Below, in pieces: positions 47,296 to 57,293 of a stretch of 64,000 nucleotides of DNA (within the stretch, counting starts at the first letter, position 1; every line of letters starts with the position of its first letter). Source of the DNA: Stachybotrys elegans (Eukaryota; Ascomycota; Sordariomycetes; Hypocreales; Stachybotryaceae). The notes beneath the pieces are model-generated. The model did no database searches and was not told the origin of the DNA. It saw only the letters and a program-made list of their open reading frames with translations. The stretch is from NCBI GenBank assembly GCA_020746835.1, contig JAGPNK010000007.1, forward strand, positions 124,001 through 188,000, read 5' to 3'. The position numbers and the translations under genes were made by a program.

Positions 47296-47375
47296 CTCCG
47301 GTACAGGGAATCGAACCCTGGGCTGCTCGGTTCTTACATGAGAGCGAGCGATGTTAGCCACTACACCATACCGGA
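47296..47375 (-). tRNA. tRNA-Glu (CUC) with an 8-nt intron
   Basis: Reads TCCGGTA ... TACCGGA as acceptor stem with discriminator G. The D-arm is TGGTGTAGTGGCTAACA, and the T-arm has the GGTTCGAATCC box B. The anticodon stem is GCTCG/CGAGC and the loop reads CT-CTC-A, then an 8-nt insert (TGTAAGAA) before position 38, the canonical intron site. Without the intron the tRNA is 72 nt. The anticodon CUC decodes GAG. Confidence 0.93.
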
Positions 47376-47873
47376 TGATATCTAGATGTTTAAAAACAAT
47401 CACTATAAGGGTATGCTACGTTTCGAGTGGATTCGCGGACTTGGAACACCGGCAGTTGTGGCTCCACCGCGGGCTTGGCATGGCTTTGAAGTCCGCAATG
47501 TGTTCCGCCGCTGGCCGCGCTGGCCGCACGGCACGGTTTCGCATGCTCGGATAGCCATACTAGCGAGCTAAATCTGAGACTTTTTGGTTGCCAGACTGCC
47601 TGATGGAGTGAATGACGACTGCGCCTCGCGGACTCGGTCCCCGCGGGCAGCCGTGAACAAATGGCATTTGCAAGCAAGATGATGCTGACATCGTGCCAAG
47701 CAAGATAATGGTTTTAATCACTATATAGTCAACAAGACGCTGCCTCTTTTGCTGTTGTTTGCTGCTGATTCAATCGGCCATTTGCTAAACAGTTTGCCTC
47801 TGTACAAACATCCCCCACAACAGTACTTTGTGTCAGCTTGTTTGGAACTCTTGGACAGCCTCCTCTTTCAACA

Positions 47874-50800
47874 ATGCAAGACCCCAACCCCCAACATGGA
47901 GAGTCTCCTCCGGGTTCCGAATCAGACCATCTATCAGAAGATATTGCAGATATTTCTCGGCGGCTCACAAATACATCTGATGCAATTAGCGAGGCCATCA
48001 TGGCGTACAACCCGGAGGAGGGCAGCCGTCTGGACCCCAAGTCTCCAACCTTTGACCCCCGCAGCTGGATCAAGGCCTTCATCAGGCTTTCAGAGAGAGA
48101 CCCTGAAGCAGCGCCACCCCGTTTCTTGGGGTTGGCCTTTAAAGACTTAAGTGTCTATGGATGGAGCGCCGGAGTTGCTGAAAGCCAACCGACGGTCCTC
48201 GGCGTCCTCTCCCAGGCCCTGTCTTCTTTGGTGAATATTCTTGGGCCAAGTCGCCGTGGCAGAAGGGTGGACATTCTTACCAACTTTGAGGGCGTGGTCG
48301 AAGAGGGCGAACTTCTACTCGTCCTTGGGCCTCCAGGTTCTGGATGCTCAACTCTGCTCAAGACGTTGGCAGGAGAAACCCTCGGCTTCAAGTTGACCAA
48401 GGAGTCCTATCTCAACTACAGAGGTACAAATATCCTCTAGAACTCCTCCTTTCTAAATAGCAGCTAACCGTCCAACTACTTCAGGCATTGACCCAAAGCA
48501 CATCCACGGTTCCATCCGCGGCGACGTCCTTTACAACGCCGAAGTCGACAACCACCTCGCCCACCTCTCCGTCGGTGACACCCTCACCTTCGCCGCCCGA
48601 TGCCGATCCGTGCGCCACATCCCCGGCGGCGTGCCCCGCGAGCAGGCCGACAACATGATGCGCGACGTCGTCATGGCCATCTTCGGCATCACGCACACCT
48701 TCAACACGCGCGTCGGCGACGACTTCCTGCGCGGCGTCAGCGGCGGGGAGCGCAAGAGAGTCAGCATTGCCGAGGCGGCGCTCAGCGGCGCAAAGTTCCA
48801 GTGCTGGGACAACTCGACGCGGGGGCTGGACAGTGGTAATGCCATCAGCTTCTGTAAGAATCTGCGATTGCAGGCCGACTTTCTGGGTGTTGCTGCTGCG
48901 GTTGCCATCTATCAAGCGCCGCAGGCCGCGTACGAGGTGCGTTTTGGACATCCGTCTCCTTGGTAGACAACTGACTTGGTTTAGCAATTTGATCGCGTCA
49001 CCGTCTTATACCAAGGACGCCAGATCTTCTTCGGAAAGACCTCCGATGCCAAAGCATACTTTGAAGACCTAGGCTTCAAGTGTACGTCTATTTCCATCTC
49101 CCCGGCCCTCTTCCATGCTAAATCCACCTCTCCAGGCCCTGGCAGACAGACAACGCCCGACTTCCTCACCTCCATGACCAGCCCAAGCGAGCGAATCCCA
49201 AAACCCGGCTTCGAGAACAAAGTACCCCGGACCCCCGACGAGTTCGCAGCCCGGTGGCGCGAGAGCCACGCCAGAAAGGCTCTGCTGGAGGAATTGGACG
49301 CATACGAGCGCAAACACCCTTCCTCGGAGCGACTGCAGCAGTACAACGAGTCCCGTCGAGCGGAGCAGGCCAAGACCCAGCGCCTCAAGTCTCCGTACCT
49401 CATCTCTTACCCGCAGCAGATACGGCTTACGGTATGGAGAGGCTATAAACGTCTCATAGCTGATCCGGGCTTCACAATCGCTTCGCTGGCCTATAATCTG
49501 ATCGTCGCGCTTCTGCTTGGGAGCATGTACTATGATTTGCAGCCGGATACCTCCTCTTTCTACTACCGTGGAGGTATTGTCTTCTTTGCGATCTTGTTCA
49601 ATGCCTTTGCGAGTCAGCTAGAGGTATGTCCTCTGTCGTCATCCCTTCATTTACGAACTAACATGGCCTGCAGGTTCTCACTGTCTATGCCGAGCGGCCC
49701 ATCGTCGAGAAGCAAAACAAATACGCCTTCTACCACCAATCAGCACAAGCAATCGCGAGCTACCTCATGGATCTGCCCTACAAGACGCTCAACATGTTTA
49801 TCTTCAACTCGATTGTCTACTTCATGACCAACCTCCGCCGCGAGCCGGGCGCCTTCTTCTTCTTCTGCCTAACGACCTATATCCTAACGCTTGTCATGTC
49901 GTCGATGTACCGCTGGCTAGCCAGCATCACGAGGACAGCATACCAGGCCATGGTCCCCAGTGCTGTTCTCAGTCTGGGTCTGATGGTCTATGCCGGATAC
50001 GTCATCCCCGTCAACTACCTCCCCGGTTGGTCGCGCTGGATGAACTACATTAACCCCATTGCATATGCCTTTGAAGCGCTCATGGCCAATGAGTTTCACG
50101 GCAGGGAGTTTAGCTGTGCTGAGATCATCCCGCGAGGGCCTGGATACGACGGTCTCCCCAGCGAGTCGCAAGTTTGCGCTTCCGTGGGTGCCATCCCGGG
50201 GTCGACAACTGTCAATGGCGATAGCTATATTAACCTGACCTTTGAATACTACGAATCTAACCGATGGAGGTAGGCAGGCCTCAATCTTTTCCTCTAAGGT
50301 CTACTAACAGCTATTAGAAATGTCGGGATCCTGATAGGGTTTTTAGTCATCCTCTTCGCAGGCTACCTTGCCGCCGCTGAATACGCAATGCCCCCAAAGA
50401 GCAAACAGGAGATTCTTGTCTTTCCCTCTGGCAAAGTTCCCCGTTCGCTTTCCAAGAGCGGCGCAACAGATATCGAACTTCAGCTACCGACTGAACCCGA
50501 GAAAGCTGCTTCCGATGTGACAAAGGTGCACGAGGAATCTTGCAGCTCCGAAGGAGATTCAGCCACGGCCGTTTTTCACTGGGAGGATCTTTGCTATGAT
50601 GTCAACACCAAGGGCGGACAGCGTCGTCTCCTCGACCATGTAGATGGCTGGGTAAAGCCTGGTGCCTCGACTGCTCTCATGGTAAGCAACACTCCTTCAC
50701 GCAGCATCCCCTGAAACTAACAGGAACAGGGCGTGTCCGGCGCCGGCAAAACAACCCTCCTCGACGTCCTCGCCAGCCGCGTAACAACCGGTGTCATCTC

Positions 50801-52784
50801 CGGCGACACTCTAATCAACGGCTCTTCAACAGACTCCTCATTCCAGCACCGCGTCGGCTACGTCCAGCAGCAAGACCTCCACCTGCCCACCATGACGGTC
50901 CGCGAAGCCCTCGAGTTCAGCGCCCTGCTCCGCCAGTCAGCCGAGATCCCTAAGGAGGAGAAGCTGCAGCACGTAGACTATGTCATCGACATGCTTGAGA
51001 TGCAGGGCTTTGCTGACGCCGTCGTTGGTGTTCCGGGAGAGGGTCTAAACGTTGAGCAGCGCAAACGCCTAACGATTGGCGTCGAGCTCGCGGCGCGTCC
51101 GCAACTGCTGCTCTTCCTGGACGAGCCTACTTCCGGGCTCGACTCGCAGACTTCCTGGGCCATCTGCCAGCTCATTAAGAAGCTGACGCGGAGTGGACAG
51201 GCCGTCCTGTGCACGATTCACCAGCCATCTGCCCTTCTGTTTGACCAGTTCGATCGTCTGCTGCTGCTTGCCCCTGGTGGCAAAACAGTATATTTTGGAG
51301 GTACAAAAGCATAATCAACACATCATACAGAAAATATATCTTTGCTAACACTTACACAGATCTCGGCCCCAATTCCAAGACTCTAATCGAGTACCTCGAA
51401 CGACAAGGCGCACCTAAATGCCCCCCTGAAGCAAACCAGGCGGAATGGATGCTCCAAGTCATCAAGCCCCGTGACGACGGCGTCGAGGCCATTGATTGGC
51501 ACAAAGCATGGAGGGAGTCGCCCGAGTACCAACAAGTCAAGAAGGAGTTGCAGCGCCTCAGACAGCTCACCATCAACAGCGACGCACAGAGCATGACGCA
51601 GGCCAAAACCGAACCATCTCAGCACCGCGAATTCGTCGCATCATCCTGGACGCAGTTCTCCCTCGTACTCGACCGCACGTGGAAACACTTCTGGCGCTCA
51701 CCGACCTACATCTGGTCCAAGGTTCTGCTCATTGTCATCTCGGTACGTGCCTTCACCAGTTCCCATCACAAAGAGAGCATACACTAATGTCTCATGTCAA
51801 AGTCTCTGTACATTGGCTTCAGCTTCTCTGCAGACAATACCATCCAGGGTCTGTATAATCAACTCTACGCCATCTTCATGTTCCTCGTCCTCTTCGGCAA
51901 CATGAATGAGCAAATCATGCCCATGTTCGAGCCTCAGAGGGCTCTGTATGAATCTCGCGAGAGGCCTTCCAAGATCTACAAGTGGAACAGTGAGTCGTGC
52001 CCACGGTGCTAGATAAATAAAGGCTAATCATTGTTCAAGCTTTCGTTTTGACCAACATCCTCGTGGAAGCTCTCTGGAATACCCTAATGGCCGCCATGAT
52101 CTACTTTTGCTGGTACTACCCCATCGGGTTCGTTGCAAACACCACGTCGGACGATCAGGCCATTCGAGGCTTCATCGTCTTCCTCTTCCTGTGGATGTTT
52201 ATGCTATTTACAAGCACCTTCTCACATCTCGCAATTACGTGGCTACCAAACGCTGAAATTGGTGGCGTATTCGCCGGCCTCATCTGGATTTTCTGCTTGA
52301 TCTTTTGCGGGTAAGACACATCACACTCATCATTCATCGCATTTGTACTAACTCTTGGGTTTCTAGTGTGACAGTTCCAATCTCCCACTTCCCTGCCTTT
52401 TGGAAATGGATGTATCGAGTGTCCCCAGGCACATACCTCGTCAGTGGCGTCATCTCTGCCGCCATCACTGGTGCGGATGTTGTCTGTTCAGAAACTGAAT
52501 TGTTGGATATCGCTACTCCTACGAATATGACGTGTCAAGAGTTTCTCGGCCCGTTTGCCGATGCCACAGGCGGGAAACTCATCAACCCGGAAGCAATGGA
52601 TACCTGCCGGTACTGTATCATCTCTTCTACGGACCAACTCCTCGAACGATTTGATATATCATATGACCAGGTTTGGAGGAATTTTGGAATCCTTTGGGTA
52701 TACATCATATTCAATGTTGTGGCAGCCATGGGGCTTTATTGGTTGGTCAGGATGCCCAAGGGAAAGGGCCACAAGCGTGTTTGA
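47874..52784 (+). CDS. Full-size PDR-type (ABCG) multidrug transporter
   Basis: ATP-driven plasma-membrane exporter of drugs or lipophilic metabolites, layout NBD-TMD-NBD-TMD. Eleven exons: 47874-48423, 48485-48936, 48985-49081, 49136-49623, 49674-50269, 50318-50681, 50730-51300, 51360-51742, 51803-51989, 52040-52310 and 52367-52784; all phases fit, 1458 aa. The start is the first in-frame ATG. NBD1 has the degenerate Walker [12 protein letters not shown] (Cys for Lys), signature [10 protein letters not shown] and Walker B ending [11 protein letters not shown], all normal for this subfamily. NBD2 has the intact Walker [12 protein letters not shown], the degenerate signature LNVEQRKRL and [12 protein letters not shown]. 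One catalytic site is thus expected to work. Six helices follow each NBD; a large Cys-containing external loop precedes the last helix. It sits between a P450 and a Zn2Cys6 regulator. Confidence 0.96.
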
Positions 52785-53449
52785 TTTACCCTTACAGTCA
52801 TCTGTCAGCGTTGCTAAGAAACCCCAGTCTTCTCTGCTTCACGCTCTCTCTCTCACTATGCATAGCCAAAGCTTTTTGTCTAGTATTTCCTACTCAATAT
52901 CTTACTAGATTTCATCATTTTCCTTTATTTTTTTAGTTCTACTTGAGCCTTTATATAAAATAGAGCAGGTATATATAGCAGAGGGAAACAAGTACCAGTA
53001 TATTTAAGTAATAATGGTTGTCCAATTTTCCATAGTACTAAGAATAAACCCAGATAGAAAGCCGATTATTGGGTGGCATTACCCATTAGCCAATGCTATA
53101 CAATAAGGCAGCAGCGGCAGCAAAAGCATATATATACAGTACAAGGATATATAGCTAGTAGAGTGGCTTCTCGATGTATATATATATCATTCATTGGCAC
53201 ATCCTCTATTCCTACTTCTCTTCTTCCTCTTCTTCCTCTTCTTCCTCTTCTTCCTCTTCTTCCTCTTCTTCCTCTTCTTCCTCTTCTTCCTCTTCTTCCT
53301 CTTCTCCTCATTATAAGAAGAGACTCTATTCAAGTCACTGGTCCGCACCTACCCCATTGTGGAACGAGAGGAATGCCACAGTACATTTATTCCTTCTAGC
53401 AATACATTATTGGATACAGCTGAAAAATTCTGACCCCCTTCCCCTTGAC
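52785..53449. other. AT-rich intergenic region with minisatellite
   Basis: About 665 bp between the convergent transporter and regulator genes. AT-rich before 53210, then a 9-nt tandem repeat. No gene seen. Confidence 0.5.
53221..53301. repeat. 9-nt minisatellite, nine perfect copies
   Basis: Unit TTCTTCCTC repeated nine times without a mismatch, with partial copies at both sides. It lies between two convergent genes, 150 bp beyond the regulator's stop codon. Confidence 0.95.
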
Positions 53450-55965
53450 TTAGAAGCTCGAGTCTTGCTGGTCAGCATCCATGTACCAATCCGGAAAATA
53501 CCAAGTATTAGAGAAGTCCATAGGGGTCGGATAGTTCAGCTGATCAAACGGGCCCGGCATCATCTGCGCGTCAAGGCCAAGACCAAGGCCAAGACCCAGT
53601 GCCTCATTGTTATTGAGTGAGAGATTTGGATCCGCGATGGCGTTAACTCCCCCACCCTGCTCCGAAACAGCTGGTTTCTCCTCCATAAATGATGGAGCCG
53701 CCTCATTCTGGACCTTCCAGTAATATTCTCTCGCAATCCGTGTCAGCTCTGCTGGAACTTCACCCGGAAGCGATTCGCCGGCGGCTAGACTCAGAAGACT
53801 AAAGTAGCCAGCGGCCTTGTCCAGGACGGAAAGGTTCATCCTGGATTCTCGGTGGCTTGGGTTATGAATGACAAAATCGAAGAGTATGAAGACAGCCGAG
53901 AGGGGTAAAACAGCAAGAACACTGCAAACGTTAGTGTTGGAATAGATTGGAGCCGGGCGGAGCTTACAAGAGCGGAACATGAGGCTGAACTTGGATATGC
54001 CCGGTCAGTTCGATAATGGCTCGTGCAGTGAGCATCAGTCTCTGCTTGCTCGCCTGCTGCCTAGGCCCATTCTCCCTATTAAGAAACAAGGTGAGACGGT
54101 CAAGGGCGATTATGAGTTGGTAGTATCGAAAGTGCATTTTCACCGCCACTAGTCGCACGACGTTTGATGCCGAGGAAGGAAAATCAGCCGCATCACCGGG
54201 CCTGAAGGCAACGGGAAGCGATTTGCGCCACTTCTCCAGCATGTCATGAACCTGGTCCATTGTGGCTTGACAGTGCTCCGGAGCTCTCAACGAAGCACTC
54301 ACGGAGAACAGGGACGTGTAGACAATGGAAACGATGCGGGCTAGTCGGATAAATGCAACAAACCAGTTGAAGCCCTCGAATTCTGCCTCGGGGAACGGTG
54401 GAATGACGCAGCCAATGTCTTCATCCGGTATGATCTGCCGCTGTCAGTTGATGGGAAGATATCGGCAAGGGATGGCTCACAGAAGAAGTGCGGTTACGAA
54501 AAGAGACCTCTTTTTCAAGAACATATATGACCCAAAAAGCCCTCAGGTCCTTGGGCTCTGCGTTAATCTGCCTGTGGCAGCGCAGCAGGATGGCCGTGCG
54601 AGCCGCGTGTGACGCAAAATAGTCGTCAAATTGCAGGCCACTGGTATTCAGACAGTAGCAACACTGACGTACATTAATGTGTGCTCTAGAAAGTGATTGG
54701 AACTGGGACGACGCTCACCATGGCAGTCAAGGCCTAAGAGGAATTGTTAGCAATGGTAGGCATCAGGATGGGCTGGGATACACACTTGAACTTGCTCTAT
54801 GGATTCCGGGTGTCGGACCAAGTCGTCCATGTAACTCTTGGCTTTCTCAAACAGCATCCAGGATTTGCCTTTGCTGGGCGCGTAGGTGCCTTGCTGGTAA
54901 AGCTGGCTGCCGGTGGCTAAGATGCAGTAATAGAGGGATGAGAAGACAGGATTATCGACAAGAATATCTGCCAACTTGGGGCTGGAGGCCTGTGCCTCAA
55001 ACTCGTCCCGGTCGAGGAAGGGGTACAGTGGGTGGAAGTGGTGAAAGTAGGCTTGGGCAACGTCAGCTATTGTGGCTGCAGCAGTGTTGAGACTGTACCC
55101 TTGATGAACAGATCGGCTTCGTGGGGCGAGACGAGTGCGGCATCTTGAGGCGTGCTGGGACGGCGAGGGAAGGCCTCGGGCGCCGAGACACGGTCGTAGA
55201 TGAAGTCGTTGAGCATTTTCATTACATCTTGAAGTCGCGAGTGACCCAGCTTCTGTGTCATGGCCGTCATGCGTTTCTCGGAGAAGAAAGCCAGGCTGGA
55301 GCTGGACGCTGGAGCGAGTAAGCCATTACTACGGTTGTGTCAATGGGGGGAGACAAGCAGCTGCCACATACCTTTCTCGTCTGAAGCCTATACAAAAGGG
55401 ACACGGCAGTAAGTAAGGAAGGATTCATAACTCGAGGCGGATAGAAAAGGGGCCTGCGCACAGTAAAGACAGCCGACTCATCGGGAATGACCATGTTCTG
55501 AGGGCCATCCTGCAGGATTCGATCGATGTAGATCTCGCCCAGTGGCAGTTTATCGGCAGGCTGAGAGCTGGCAGGAAATGAACGAGGGACTAACAGAGGA
55601 AAAGGTTGTCAGAGGACCAAGGGCAGGGGACAGGGGACTCGTTCGCACCTCGGACTCGAGCCTTGTTACGGAAGATGCTGAAGGAGCACGACTGGCCTCG
55701 TCGCTACGCCACAGATTTGCTGTCAGACTGGCAGAGACAACGGAATGTGGCAGGACTATCGACTCACCTTGCAGTAGACACAGGTTGGCTGCTGTCCAGG
55801 CTGCGGCTGAGGGACTAGGGAGGATGGCACTATCAGCCAAGCCACCACAAGCAAGACGGGGAAGGGGAAAAGACAGAGTAAGGCCTCACCTTCGCATTTG
55901 ATCTTGCGCTGCCTGCACTGGTCGCAGGTCTTGTTTAGCTTGGCCATGGGCATAGGCGATGCCAT
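53450..55965 (-). CDS. Zn2Cys6 transcription factor next to the ABC transporter
   Basis: Eleven exons: 55965-55890, 55814-55768, 55703-55649, 55589-55462, 55387-55372, 55308-55099, 55051-54786, 54733-54719, 54663-54481, 54440-53968 and 53921-53450; phases agree, 646 aa. The finger is spread over three exons: CDQCRQRKIKC, then PTCVYC, then RRGQSC. The fourth Cys is preceded by an unusually long 13-residue loop. Exons 5 and 8 are only 16 and 15 nt. The body includes LPLGEIYIDRIL, FFSEKRMTAM, AYFHHFHPLYPFLDRDEFE and LRCHRQINAEPKDLRAFWV, so a Fungal_trans middle domain. The C-terminus carries a Gly-Leu repeat and an acidic, aromatic tail (PDWYMDADQQDSSF) that could activate transcription. Start is the first ATG before the finger. 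It could control the neighbouring pump and P450; that is inference from position. Confidence 0.85.
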
Positions 55966-56342
55966 TTTATGGATACCACGGGCGCGCCGGCCGGACTTCC
56001 GGGTTAAACGAAGGCAAAGGGCCCGGCGGTGCGTGGCGGAGAATACGAATAAGAATGGTGACAAGTCAAAGTCCTGCAAGGCAGAGTCGGAAGAGTGGAG
56101 GCCTAGGACCTGGTTTGGGTCTCTTAGCACGGGCTGACTGCCGCTTTCCAGAATAGGATAACAGGGCTCCTGCCTGCACACGGACTCCGTGCAAACTACT
56201 TACCTACCTCTTAGTAGGTACCTAACATCATCGGCGTCTTCGACATCTTCGACATCTTCGACTTCGACATCTTCGTCATCTTCGTCATCTTCGACACCTT
56301 CGACCAAACACTTCAATTTTTTCTTTCTAAATCTGCAGTGGT
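55966..56342. other. Divergent promoter region with short tandem repeats
   Basis: About 375 bp between the regulator and the metallophosphoesterase. It contains the 9-nt repeat tract listed separately; otherwise nothing seen. Confidence 0.5.
56236..56304. repeat. Imperfect 9-nt tandem repeat in the phosphoesterase leader
   Basis: About seven copies of a unit close to TCTTCGACA (variants with GTC and an extra TTCGAC), ending about 40 bp before the start codon at 56343. It is probably transcribed as 5' UTR. Confidence 0.75.
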
Positions 56343-57200
56343 ATGGACCTGTTCAGAACCCTCCACAGCCAATTCGCCGCCCTCTCCCACCCCCAGCAGC
56401 CCCAACCCCCGGTGCAGATCCTCTCCGACCTGCACCTCGAAATCTCCAACCAATACTACACATACACCTTCCCCACGTCGGCGCCCTTGCTCCTCCTCGG
56501 CGGCGACATTGGCCGCCTCGTCGACTACGACGGCTACCTCGAGTTCCTGCGCGCCCAGTCCCAGCGCTACCGCGCCGTCTTCCTCGTCCTCGGCAACCAT
56601 GAGTTCTACACCCTGACCTACGACGCCGGCCTCGAGGAAGCCCGCCGCCTCGTCGCCGAACCAAGCCTCAGCGGCCGCGTCGTCCTCCTGCACCGCGCCC
56701 GCTGGGACGACCCGGACTCTCACCTCACCCTGCTCGGCTGCACGTTGTGGTCCGCCATCCGCCCAGACGAGTCCAAGCTCGTCCAGGGCGTCGTCAGCGA
56801 CTTCAAGCACATCCAGGGCTGGACGGTTGACTCGCACAACGCCATGCACGTCGAGGAGCTCGCCTGGCTGCAGGACCAGGTCGCCAGCCTCCAGGACCAA
56901 GACAGACGCATCCTCGTCGCCACGCATCATGCGCCCTGTACAAAGGGCACCTCGAACCCAGACCATGCAAAGAAACCCTGGTCCTCGGCCTTTGCGACTG
57001 ATGTCCTCCAGGGAAGCGGCTGGAGCAAGGTCAAGACTTGGGTCTTTGGCCACACGCATTACACCACCACGTTTATGAGGAACGGCATCACCGTGGCGGC
57101 CAACCAGAGAGGATACGTCTTTCCCACGGAGAAGAAGAGACCCAAGACGAATCCGGATCTCAGCCACGAGTTTGACGAGACAAAATTCGTCACTGTATAA
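56343..57200 (+). CDS. Calcineurin-like metallophosphoesterase
   Basis: Metal-dependent phosphoesterase, 285 aa, intronless, full length, no signal peptide or membrane helix. All five metal-binding motifs are visible in order: SDLHLE (first Asp and His), GGDIG, GNHEFY, ATHHAP and GHTHYTT. Substrate cannot be predicted; relatives in fungi include cytosolic Ser/Thr-phosphatase-like proteins of unknown role. The start is the first ATG; the upstream leader contains a 9-nt repeat. It converges with the CYP505 gene: stops are about 95 bp apart. Confidence 0.92.
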   Translation: MDLFRTLHSQFAALSHPQQPQPPVQILSDLHLEISNQYYTYTFPTSAPLLLLGGDIGRLVDYDGYLEFLRAQSQRYRAVFLVLGNHEFYTLTYDAGLEEARRLVAEPSLSGRVVLLHRARWDDPDSHLTLLGCTLWSAIRPDESKLVQGVVSDFKHIQGWTVDSHNAMHVEELAWLQDQVASLQDQDRRILVATHHAPCTKGTSNPDHAKKPWSSAFATDVLQGSGWSKVKTWVFGHTHYTTTFMRNGITVAANQRGYVFPTEKKRPKTNPDLSHEFDETKFVTV

Positions 57201-57293
57201 GTTGGGCATCTTTTGTACTGTCTATACCCTGTCTATCTAGCCCAAACCCATTCTATCGTCAAACTCCAAGTCATGCCATCGTAGCCTTCCTCT

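Larger units (their letters stand above)
47111..47873. other. Intergenic between P450 and ABC transporter, with tRNA gene
   Basis: Besides the minus-strand tRNA-Glu no gene is seen. The last 400 bp form the ABC transporter promoter and leader. Confidence 0.5.

Noticed and set aside
53221..53301. Tandem repeat considered as a CRISPR array
   Set aside because: Units are 9 nt and contiguous without spacers, in a eukaryotic genome.
56313..57209. 298-codon minus-strand frame opposite the metallophosphoesterase
   Set aside because: The plus strand carries all five metallophosphoesterase motifs; this frame is its shadow.
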